DNA of 64,000 bases. It comes from Micractinium sp. NFX-FRZ (Eukaryota > Chlorophyta > Trebouxiophyceae > Chlorellales > Chlorellaceae). The position numbers and the translations under genes are program-made. Under the pieces are notes generated by a model. That model had not been told where the DNA came from and made no database searches. It saw only the letters and a program-made list of their open reading frames with translations. Positions 1-9,052 of this stretch are shown piece by piece. The stretch's first letter is position 1. Each line of letters starts with the position of its first letter. The stretch covers positions 62,001-126,000 of the forward strand of contig JAPTJF010000133.1 of NCBI GenBank assembly GCA_029339195.1, read 5' to 3'.

Positions 1-115
1 CTGTTGCAAGCCACTGCAGTGCGAGCGCGCTGCATGGGGCGTCCCAACCATGTTGTGGCCGCTGCGCAGGCACTGAGCCTGCATGGCACGTATTTCTGTG
101 CTTTGCCATGTGCAG

Positions 116-640
116 GCCTTCCTGAAAGATCCTCGGTCCCAGGCCCAGGTGTTTGCGATGGCGGAGGCGAGGCGCAAGCACGTGCAGGCCAGCGTGCAGA
201 GCGTGGCGGGCTTCCAGGTCGGTGCGGGGCGCTCTGGCATTCGTTCTGAAATCCAACCCTCTTTGCAGGGGGTGGTACAACTGCAGCGCTGCTCTGTTGC
301 CAGGCCAAGCAACTGTGCAGAGTGGCTGGAAGAATTGGAATGCAGGGCAAGAGTCCTCCTCGGCTCACTGCCGTGTGCCAGCGTATCTGGCGTGCATTCA
401 TGTGTCAGTTGCAGCTGCTCATGCAGCTATGGCCCGTTCCTCGCTTCCTCCCGGCCTGCCATCTGACCACCCATGCGACCGCCCATGCAGGTAACATGCG
501 AGACAGTGCGGAAGGGCTCCCCACACAAGCTGGTGCTGACCAAGACAAAGGCGCAGTGGGAGGGGGCGCAGCAATGGGGCCAGCACCTGCGCAGGCAGGC
601 GTCACAGCTGCTGCAGCTGCTTGCCGGGGCAGCGGCGTAG
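116..640 (+). CDS. C-terminal two exons of an unrecognised protein (5' part outside window)
   Basis: Two exons fit together in phase 0. The first runs 116-217 after a TGCAG acceptor and ends in FQ before GTCGGT. The second runs 491-640 after CATGCAG and ends in TAG. The encoded tail of 83 residues is charged and looks like real protein: a helical stretch with KDPRSQAQVFAMAEARRKH, then CETVRKGSPHKLVLTKTK, then a Gln/Leu-rich end. I do not recognise the family. The rest of the gene must lie to the left of the window. The second exon begins with GTAACA right after CAG, so a slightly different acceptor is possible. No signal peptide or membrane segment is visible in this part. Confidence 0.55.
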
Positions 641-884
641 GCGCCTGCCAGCGGGGCGAGGATGGCTGGGGCCCCTGGCTGACAGATGCGTCCGTGGGAT
701 CTGCCAGTCAGACCCTCGACTTGTCCCTCCCCTCCTCAATCGTGCACACGATCTGCCTGCCCTTGGCCATGCGCTCCCCAACTGCCGGCATCATTGATTG
801 TGAATTGAAAAACAGTCATGCGTCAGAAATATTACGCTTAAACTAGAAAAGCAAGTACCCAATGTGAAGCAAAGCAAGGCACGA

Positions 885-1747
885 CTAGGCACCGTCATCG
901 CCGGGCTGCAGCTCAATCACCGTCAGCACCACGGTTTTGTGCGGGTGTGCCGCCAGCAGCACCCGCAGCTGCCGTTGTGATGCTGCCGACGCCAACACGG
1001 CCAATGTCGGCGGTGCTGCTTCTGGTGCCGCCGCTGCTGCTGCTGCTGCTGCTGGCGCCGGTGCCGCTGGGACCGCTCCAGGGTCTGCTGCCCGACTTGC
1101 CGCTCCTGGTGCTGCATCCACAGCAGCCGCTGCACTGCAGCACTCCGCACTTCCCGGCTCCGCTGCTGCTTCTGCCGCTGGCAATCTGGAAGCTGCGCTT
1201 GCTGCTGGCACGCCAAGAGGACACTCTGCGGCTGCTGCTGCTGCTGCCGGTCCCTCCAGCACATACACTGGAGAGGGCTTGCCTCCAAACTTGGAGAGCT
1301 TCCAGTTGAGCACGCCGTGCTGCAGCACATGTGCTACGTCAGCCTCGGTCACCCGCCTGCGGGGGACACGGGAGGGAGCCGGGCAGAAAGTTCAAACATG
1401 CCAGCAGGTGCAGCAGGGGAGTGGCGTGAGGGCGGCAGGGTTGGCCATCCTCTTTTCACGGCGCTTACAATCTGACGATAACATAACATCTGTTCCCACC
1501 CAGCATTGATGTGCTGCTGCAACAGGGGTGCACACCTGTTCTGCAGGCGCTCCTGGGCGTGGGTCGTCAGCACGAGCGGGTGGCGGCGCAGCCGCCGCTT
1601 GATGGACAGCTCTTCATCGCCCCTTGAATTGCCGTTGCTGCTCTGTGACTTTCTCTGCTTGGCCTGACACTTTACAAGCGGCAACAGTGAGCGCGCCGGC
1701 GGCGGGCAAGGCCGAGCAGCAACCTTTGGGACTGGCAATGTTGCCAT
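885..1747 (-). CDS. DUF4258-domain protein with an Ala-rich insert
   Basis: Two exons: 1747-1500 and 1356-885, with a GT-AG intron of 143 bases whose phases agree and give NAG followed by RVTEADVAHVLQHG. The family shows in three blocks. THAQERLQNR carries the conserved His of the domain start. DVAHVLQHGVLNWKL and VYVLEG follow. QLRVLLAAHPHKTVVLTVIEL forms the closing strands. Between VYVLEG and the closing strands sit about 75 residues that are almost all Ala, Pro, Gly and Ser, encoded by GCT/GCC/GCA runs. DUF4258 has been placed with small RNase-type folds by others; no catalytic role can be shown here. The N-terminal ~35 residues are basic and Ser/Pro-rich and could be an organelle transit peptide. 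The start ATG lies 36 bases from the farthest upstream ATG of the divergent transporter gene. Confidence 0.72.
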
Positions 1748-1783
1748 TTAGCCGGGCTGGTCGATACAGACGACGCAATTGCA

Positions 1784-3795
1784 ATGGCAGTGTCGCCAAA
1801 TGCTACAGAGCAGGAAGGAGCGCCAGGCGCTGAGGTGGCAGTTCAGCCGAAGAAGTTTGCAAAGCGCCCCCCGCACCGTGTACATGCCATTCCTTTAGCA
1901 TCCAATATTCACTTGAATGTCTTTCCGACTGGTAACTCTCGCAACAGGCAGCGCGCTGCTCTCCCACCTTGCGCGGCCAGGATGGGTGCGCCCAGCTCCT
2001 CTGCGGCCTTCTTCTTACTCGCAGTAAGTCGCAGGCACGTCAGTGCAACCTCGCGCCGCTGAACTGTGGCCGTTGGAAACACCGCCAGCCGCCGGTTGCC
2101 GCAGTGTCACCGCCTCCCCTGGCGCCAACCGAGGGATCCACCTCCTCCCCCTCCTACACCTGCCCTGCAGGTGGCCTTCTCAATCGGCTGGAATGCCGTC
2201 TCCTCAGAGCTCTCCCGCTTCGCCGGGCTGTTTGGCAACGGGGTGCTGCTGCGCATGAGCCTAGCTTACTATATTCCAAGCGTGCCGCTCCTGCTGGCGG
2301 CAGCGGCGCTGGACGAGTGGTTTGATGCACGCTTCACGAGGCACCGCACACAGCTGGCACGCATCGTGGCAGGTGCGACCACAGCCATGCAAGCACATCA
2401 GTGCCCGTGGATGGTGGCAGACGAGCAGGGGCGGTGCAGTGCAGAAACAGCACCTTGCCCAGCTGGCACGGCGCACATCGTTGCAGGATGCGCTCAGAGT
2501 GCAGGCGGCAGTGCAGAGCTGTCATCTTGAGCTGCCGTGCTGCCTGAGAAGGGACCACTGGGCAGGAAGGTCCAGCAGCACAGCACAGCGCAGCACCGCA
2601 CAGCCCGGACGCCGCATGGAACCTTTTCCACGCACTCCCACTCTGGCACTCCCCCGATCAGCTGGGCCACCTCCTCTCGCACCGACTGCCCCCCCTTGCG
2701 CCTCCCGCAGGTTTTGGCGGCGCAGCCGCCCTGCTGGCCGCCTTCCCCTACCTGCAGAGCTCCCTCCCACAGCTGCTGGCCGCCGTCGCAGCGCTGGGCG
2801 TGGTCAGCAGCACGGCCTTCGGCTGCTCCTACCAGCTGGCAAGCGGCTGCGGCGAGGGCGCCACCGTAGCACTCACGCTGGGCTTTGTGTGCTCAGCGCC
2901 CGTGGTGCTGGCGCTTGAAGCAACCCTGCGGCTGGGCCCCTCTTGCAGCTGGGGCCAGATGTTTTACCTGTATGAGGCCACAGCGGGCGTGGCGGCTGCC
3001 GGCCTGGTGGCTGCTGTCGTTCTGGCGCGGCAGCAGCGCGCCTGGCGCCGGCAGCAGCGGCAGGGCCTGAGCCAGCTGCCCAGCCTGCACACGCCGCTGC
3101 TGCCAGCGCGGGCTGACGAGCCGGCGGCGACAGGGCCCGCTGGTGATCCGGCGGGCGAACACGGCTGGCTGGCGACGCTGGCTGCTGACGAGTCGCCCAC
3201 CGCCGCCGGGGCGCTGGCACGGCAGCTGTCCACCGCTCCCACACTCCCAGCCAGCGACACTTGGGAGGAGGGCAGCGTGCTCCCCGACGGCAGCGCCCCC
3301 GCCCTGCGCGCGATCTGGCCCGCCGCTCTGGCGCTCTCCCTGAGCGTCGGCTCCAGCCTGTTCCTCTTCCCCCTGCTCACCCACTTTCCCTCCCGCCAGC
3401 TGGGCGCCATGCTGCCCGTCGTGCTCTTCTGGACGCGCTGCTTCAGCGACATCGCCGGCCGCCTGCTGCCCAAGGCGTGCGGCGCGCCGCCCAGCGCCGC
3501 CGTCGTGCTGGCGCTGGCCGCGGCACGCGTCGCGCTGCTGCCGCCCGCGCTGCTCTACGCGCACGGCCGCATGCCTGTGGCCCTGCACAGTGACTGGCTG
3601 CTAGTTGCCTATATTGCTTTCCAGTGGCTCTGCTCAGGAGCCATATCTGTGTGGTCTTATCTGCTGCTCCCGCGCCTCATCCCGCCTGCCCTCATGAGGC
3701 GCGCCACCTCAGCAATGACGCTCACCTTCAATGCCGCCTGCCTGGCAGGCCTCCTGCTTGCCATCCCCTTTGCCCCGAGCGCCGACAGTAGCTAA
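1784..3795 (+). CDS. Equilibrative nucleoside transporter (SLC29/ENT) family protein
   Basis: Integral membrane carrier expected to move nucleosides or nucleobases. Three exons: up to 2023 (donor GCA|GTAAGT), 2171-2372 and 2711-3795; phases agree. The first join gives AFFLLA followed by VAFSIGWNAV, which restores ENT helix 1. SLAYYIPSVPLL is the next helix. The last exon holds many helices, a long hydrophilic loop at the usual ENT central-loop position, and DIAGRLLPKACG with the Gly-Arg-Leu-Leu-Pro pattern typical of ENT C-terminal halves. It ends in helices through AMTLTFNAACLAGLLLAIPF. Total about 508 residues if the ATG at 1784 is used. That start leaves only 36 bases to the divergent ATG at 1747, so the in-frame ATG at 1982, just before helix 1, is a serious alternative. 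Substrate cannot be told from sequence. Confidence 0.8.
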
Positions 3796-4703
3796 CAAGG
3801 AGTGAACGAGTACCCCCTGCCTCCCTGCCAGGGCTTCGGTTGTATGTTTGTTTAGGGTGTCAGTCATATGTTTGCCGGGCGTCAGTTGTATCCTTGCGCA
3901 CCTGTTGATTTTGGACTGCTGTTCATCAGACTGCCGTTGCAATACCCTTGATCTGTATCCACTGCTCTGTATCCACTGGTGGCACCGGCCAGCCTCTCCA
4001 TGGTTCATTCCCTGCGTCCCAGGCGGCTGCACGTGTAACAGCCTTAAAAGCAGGCTTGATTTGCATGTGAATGTATCGACAGGAGGACACAGTGATGGGT
4101 GGGCGGGGCATGGAAAAAAGTGGGTGTGCGTTTTGAGGATTGGCAAAGAGGTGCCGGGGTGCAACGGGGTTGGTGATGGCGGGAGAACAGCGGCGCTGTG
4201 CAGAAACACAATGGGAATTGAATGCGTAGGGGTGCTCACTTTGTCGCGATGCAGTAAAGATGGTGCGGCTGCGAGCGCTGTACTTGGCCCAAGCAAGCTC
4301 GAATAGGAACGCAGGATGGGGGTGGTGTGCGCCTACTGTACCTGGTGCATTGACTATCAAACTGGTGAGCAGACAGGCGGCTGCAAACCAACCCTGGCTG
4401 ACTGACTGCCGACACCCACAACCAAAGCGTGCGCACGTCAGCTGAACTTGAACGAGGCAGATGCAGCGCCGCGCTTCAGGGAGGTCACGCCGTAGGCGCT
4501 GACACCTGCAGGGCGGGCGGCAGTCACCTAATCTCCTGTTTGCCTAGCTCGATTGGGGGGCATGAGCGAGCGAATTCTGGCACAAATGCAACTGGCACCA
4601 GTAGCTACGCGCAGAGGGGGTTCGTGTCCCAGTGTGCATGTGGGTGGTGCTCGTGCCTGCCTGGTCCAGCCAGGCTGCATCCCCCCACACGCCGCCCACC
4701 CAT
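3796..4703. other. Intergenic region between the convergent ENT and LCCL genes
   Basis: No exon-like coding stretch was recognised on either strand. A TGTAA at 4034-4038 is well placed to be the polyadenylation signal of the nucleoside transporter gene, giving a 3' UTR of about 260 bases. No TTACA was found for the minus-strand LCCL gene, so its 3' end is undefined. Confidence 0.5.
4034..4038 (+). promoter_or_regulatory. TGTAA polyadenylation signal, nucleoside transporter gene
   Basis: TGTAA is the usual chlorophyte polyadenylation signal. This copy lies about 240 bases after the stop codon at 3795 on the same strand. Confidence 0.5.
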
Positions 4704-6701
4704 CTAGTGTCCCTTGCCTGGGTACGCAGCCAGCCCCTTCTCGTAGCGCAGGATGAAGCCGCCACCCTCCCTGGTAATGACACCCGCGTGGATGGCAGCC
4801 AGGCAGATGCGGCTGTCGCTGGAGTAGGTCTGCAGAAGGATAGGGAGTGGGGAGGCGGGCGGGCACCCGGTGATGCTGGGCTAGTGCCTGTGATGCTGTG
4901 CGGGAGCGGCGGCGGCGGGGCTGCTCGTACATAAGCTCCCCACACATGCAGCATAAGCAAGTAAGAAACCTTCTGTTGGGGGTTGGCAGCCCAGGGCAGC
5001 CGTACAAATGGACCTTCTCACCCAGCGTCCGTAGATGGGCCCCTTATTGGCGGCGTTGTCGCAGGCGCGGGGGCAGACGACGGTGGCCACGGGAGAGGCG
5101 GCAGTGACGAGGGCGGGCTGGGCGGGGGTGCCGGCATTGGTGCGGTTGCACGCCAGGCGAGTCAGCGGGGTGAAGCGGATGCTGGCGCTCCAGCTGCCGT
5201 ATGTTCGGGAGGTGACACCGTTGGCCACAGAGCCTGCAGCGCACATCCGGTTGGGTGGATGGGTGGGTGGGCGGGGGATGGCGTGCTGGTGGGTGGGTGA
5301 GAGGAGCGGGAGATGAGCTGCAGAGCAAGTTGCCCGACCCGCTCATCCCCTCGCTGCATGTGTGCAGGCAAGCAGACAGGCAGGCGGGCCCAGCACCCTG
5401 TCTCATGAGTCCTGCTGGCTTCGTGGACTTGAAATGTAATGATGATGATGAATGTGGGACAATTGAAGCACCGGCAGCCCCCTTAAGGTTCCAAAGGAAA
5501 CTTCCGAAGGAAAGCCACCTCCCCCACCTCGGTAGGACGCCTCCCCGGGCGCGTGATACACGGTGAGCGGGCCGCCGGATGGCCGGATGACGCCCGCATG
5601 GATGGCGGCAAGGCACAGCTTGGAGTCGGAGGTGTACACTCCTGCCGCCAGTGAGGGGCAGTAGGATGTAGTGGGAAGGGATTGGGCAGTGTGGAGAGCA
5701 AAGGGGAGCCGTGGGACACAGGTGGCCGGAGGGAGGCACCACTGCAGGCCCACACGGTGTGCTCCCCCATCACCGTTACTGACTCGAGCCCACTCCAACA
5801 TGGGTCTCCCTTTTACTGCACCCGCCTCTCCTCCCCACGCACCCCCACCAACCCATGCCAGCCCTTGCGGCCTTGCCGCACCTGTGCCGTACACGCTGCC
5901 GCCAGTGGCAAGGCAGCCGCTGGGGCACACGATGCGCAGGCTGGGGCGGGTGGGGCCCACAATGTTCAGCAGGCTGTTGGTGGTGCCGCATTCGGCGGTG
6001 GGCGGCAGCGCGGGGGGCGCAAACTTGAAGGAGGAGGTGTAGGCCCCCCACTTGTTGGTTGTGACGCCATTGGCTTTGGAGGCTGCGGGGGGCGGCAGCA
6101 GGAGCGGGGCAGGGGGCCAGGCGGCAGGTTGATGATGAGCGTGGAGTCTCGGAAAACATGGAAGCCTGTGCATGGGGTGGGGCAAGGTGGTGGCTACGAA
6201 TCTAGAGCGCCGGCCCAAGCAGCGGCAGGGCCGCACTGGAGCGGCTGCCCGCGCAGGCAGCGAGCGGGGCTGGCTCACCCTGGTAAGATGCGCGGCCGCG
6301 CTCATAGAAAATCTTAAACTTGCCGCCTTTGTTTCCCTTCAATATGCCGGCGTGGATGGCGGCCAGGCAGATGCGGCTGTCGGCGGTGTAGATGCCGCTG
6401 CCCCAGACGCTGCCGCCCACAGACAGGCAGCCGGACGGGCAGGTGACCAGCTCCGAGGTTTTGATGGCGTTGACGGTGGCCAGGCCAGAGTTGGAGCGCC
6501 CGCAATCCAGGACCTCGATGGCGGAGGCGCTGCCTGCTGCATGCCAGAGGTGGCGCAGGCGTAGGGGGCTTCTAGTTTACAAGCAACACTCACAGACCCC
6601 AGGCAGTACTGCCCCCAGGGCCTCGGGCTGGTGCCGGCTGGCCGCCGCTCACCGAGTGCAGCCAGGAGGACGAGCGCAGCCACCATGCCTGAGCGAGGCA
6701 T
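4704..6701 (-). CDS. Secreted protein with three LCCL domains
   Basis: Six exons in the order 6701-6653, 6533-6279, then starts near 6085, 5645, 5232 and 4829, ending in TAG at 4704. Exon 1 encodes a short signal peptide, MPRSGMVAALVLLAALG. The LCCL signature recurs three times: GSGIYTADSRICLAAIHAG, GVYTSDSKLCLAAIHAG and TYSSDSRICLAAIHAG. The first two are preceded by VTCPSGCLSVGGSV or IVCPSGCLATGGSV, the third by VVCPRACDNAANKG. Each of the first two closes with an ANGVT..WG/YGSW motif; the third stops at AAYPGKGH and lacks this closing block. Length about 320 residues. LCCL domains are found in extracellular and cell-surface proteins and are thought to bind lipid or carbohydrate. The repeats are so alike that internal duplication is likely. 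No membrane anchor follows, so it should be secreted or in the wall. Confidence 0.82.
5398..5460 (+). repeat. Dispersed repeat, copy A (LCCL gene intron)
   Basis: About 60 bases here are nearly identical to 11022-11078 in an intron of the acyl-CoA synthetase gene, in the same plus-strand orientation. The shared core runs from CTGTCTCAT through GTGGACTTGAAATG to a GATGATGATG run. Because the host genes face opposite ways, the element is antisense here and sense in the other gene. It is too short to identify. Confidence 0.75.
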
Positions 6702-8140
6702 TCTCGCGTGAGGGGTTGCCTGGTGGGACGGGACAGCTGCCTGCAGCAGCTCTGGGTTAATGAGGGGCGAGTGTTGATTCTGACAGTTGGGGGCAGCTGG
6801 GAGGGTAGCTGCCGCCGACAGCGGCACAGCCACTGCAGGGTGGGCGTGCCGCTTGTTGCGACGTGCACTTGCTCGCGCCCCGCCGGTGCAGCATTCCAAC
6901 CGCAGCTCTAAGCGAGCGAAGAGAGGCTGTCCAACAGGCGCCGCCTGGCAGCATCCCGAGATGCTCATCGCACCTGCCGAGGCTGCTCTGCCGAGGGTCG
7001 TAGGCGAGCTGACGAAGGAAAGCGAAGTGTGCAATATGAGGTAATGAGCATGGCGGTGAAGCTTTATCTCGCCAAATGTCGGGTACACCAGACCGCGTGG
7101 GATTCTGCCAGGAAGCTGTCCTGCCGGAAGCCAAGCTGTGGACCACAAGCTGGCCTAGCTGGCCCGCTGGCATCACGTCCTTTCAGTTCAGCCCATCCAG
7201 TTGGGCCCAGGCCCTGTGTAATGAGCACAAGTTTATAACGCTCCCCTCAGGCAAAAGCATCCCTAGCAGCGTCGCGGGCAGTGGCTAGCACAGCGGTCTG
7301 GAGCGCACGCGAGAGTGGGCGGAGCGGTGCTGGGTGGTGAAGAAGCTGCGGCGGGTATCCGTGCTAGAGTGGAAACCCTATATGGAGAAGATGCATCAGG
7401 GTGCTACCAGGCTACCTAGTGACCAAGCACGGCTGTCATGATCAGGGGCACGGCACTCCAGAGGAGCAGGCGGCACACTGGCGGTGATAGCCGCGGAGTG
7501 CACCACCTCTGCTTCCCTCCCCGCCCACGTACCCACCTGCCCATGCGCCCCCGTCCACCGCCCCTGCTTGACGGTGCATGGAGCAGGGGCCCTATGATGG
7601 GTAGAGAGCTGTCTTCCTGGTTAGTGACGCCTGAGGCGTGGGAGGAAAGTTGAAATCGCTCTCCATCCCATTCTGGACGCCGCGAAGCCAAAATGCAGCC
7701 ACGTGCTCTGTGCGCTGGGCTCGCCGCCGCCTCCGCTGCCGCTGCCGCCGCCCATCCAACGGCCTAGCTCTGACTGGCTGCGTTCGCCTTGCCCCCTCGC
7801 CCTGCTCTTTCAGTGCAGTATCAACCCGATAAGGACTCAAGAAGCAGATCTTCGCCAAGCGCCGCAGCCGCAAAAAGTCCCTCTTGCAAGGTGTGCGGGC
7901 CAGCCAGCGAGCGCACTCCCCTTTTGCAGCGCCCTTGTCCCAACTGAAATGCGATGCGCGCGCTTCCTTGGCGCTCCGTCCTGCCTCAGCGGCCCCCTGC
8001 CGCCGCCCGCCGCCTGCCACCGCTGCAGGCAGACCACATCAAGCTTGCATTGGGCAAGCTGCATCGGGCACGCTTGCCTCAGGCTGGTCGCATAAAGCTA
8101 GGACGGCTGAACGCTCCAGCTTGCTCCCGTCCAGCTAGCC
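6702..8140. other. Gene-poor stretch upstream of the LCCL and zinc-finger genes
   Basis: It should hold the promoters and 5' leaders of the two flanking divergent genes. I saw no exon with family similarity. The open frames here have no consistent splice sites or codon pattern. A short basic stretch at about 7842-7890, KQIFAKRRSRKKSLLQ followed by a plausible donor, could be a 5' exon of the zinc-finger gene, but nothing confirms it. Confidence 0.4.
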
Positions 8141-8479
8141 ATGGACTTTGAGTTGCCCTGTCCTCACTGCGGCATCGGGACGCCTGCCCCCCAGCTGAAG
8201 CAGCACATTGCGGCGGAGCACCCAGATGCAGGCAAGGCAGGCAGCAGCAGCAGCGGCGATGCCGGCGGCGCCAGGGAGAAGGCACGGCCGACAGCTGCCG
8301 ATGCAGCAGACAAGCCGAAGCAGACGCTGAACCCGCCCCGCAAGCAGTTGGCCGCCTTTGCAGCGCTGAAAGAGGCGGTCAAAGAGGCGAACAAGTCGGT
8401 CATAGCGGCACGCAAGGCCAACATGCCAGACGCGAGCCGAGCGCCGCCCAGTGCAGGCGCGGGGCGCGGGCAGCGGTAG
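8141..8479 (+). CDS. Small C2H2-type (Di19-like) zinc-finger protein
   Basis: A single-exon frame of 112 residues starting MDFELPCPHCG, in good ATG context (CCATGG). The N-terminus has two Cys spaced by two residues, then His and His after LKQHIAAEH. This matches the layout of the Di19-type zinc-binding domain (CPxC ... LxxHIxxEH), found in plant proteins linked to stress-responsive transcription. The remaining 85 residues are Ala/Ser/Lys-rich, with a helical charged block LAAFAALKEAVKEANKSVIAARKANM and a basic Gly-Arg end. Plant Di19 proteins are longer and carry a second motif, so this is at best a minimal relative. An additional 5' exon cannot be excluded. Function is inferred from the finger alone. 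Confidence 0.55.
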   Translation: MDFELPCPHCGIGTPAPQLKQHIAAEHPDAGKAGSSSSGDAGGAREKARPTAADAADKPKQTLNPPRKQLAAFAALKEAVKEANKSVIAARKANMPDASRAPPSAGAGRGQR

Positions 8480-9052
8480 CGCTGGAACCGCGGGGTGGTT
8501 TGCCGCTCCGGCTGCTGCTCACCAAACATTTGCTCGCTCTCTTCCCTGCTCATGCTGCATGCTCCCGCAGCTCTTGCTACCAAGCTCATCCTTTGCTCCA
8601 CTCTCTTCCATGATCTTGCTGCTGCATGCAGTGAGCACTGTATGCATCCCAAGCTCGTGCTCTGCACCCGCCGCCGTCTTCTGCGCTGCTCTCCTGTCCA
8701 CTTCCCAGCCTCCCCTGCTGCTTCGCCTGCCACTACTGTGTGCTGTTACGCCCGCAGCAAGCATACTTGCATAGTTGTAAACAACAAGGCAGGAGAGGTT
8801 TGGGTCGGCTCAGAGTCAGGCTGGCGGCGCTGGCGACAGGCTGGCGGCAGTCACGTGTATCAAGCTTTGCACTCGTTCGAACGAAAAGAAGACGCTGCAA
8901 ACCCTACTGCTCGAGTTCACGATTCATCTACAACTGCTCTTGATAGTCGCTTCTGTTGCGCTCGGGTTCGGTGCAAACCCAACCAGGCGGTGTCACTTTC
9001 ACTATCACCGAGTAGCAAACCCAAGCCGATTGTGCCCGACTTGCTGGGCAGC
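8480..9052 (+). other. Intergenic region between the zinc-finger and acyl-CoA synthetase genes
   Basis: No coding exon recognised. It holds the 3' UTR of the zinc-finger gene and the promoter and leader of the next gene. The last 100 bases before 9053 are less GC-rich than the surroundings. Confidence 0.4.

Noticed and set aside
7842..7900. Basic exon-like stretch KQIFAKRRSRKKSLLQ before the zinc-finger gene
   Set aside because: There is no ATG in a consistent frame and the proposed splice would not be needed, since the downstream frame has its own good start.
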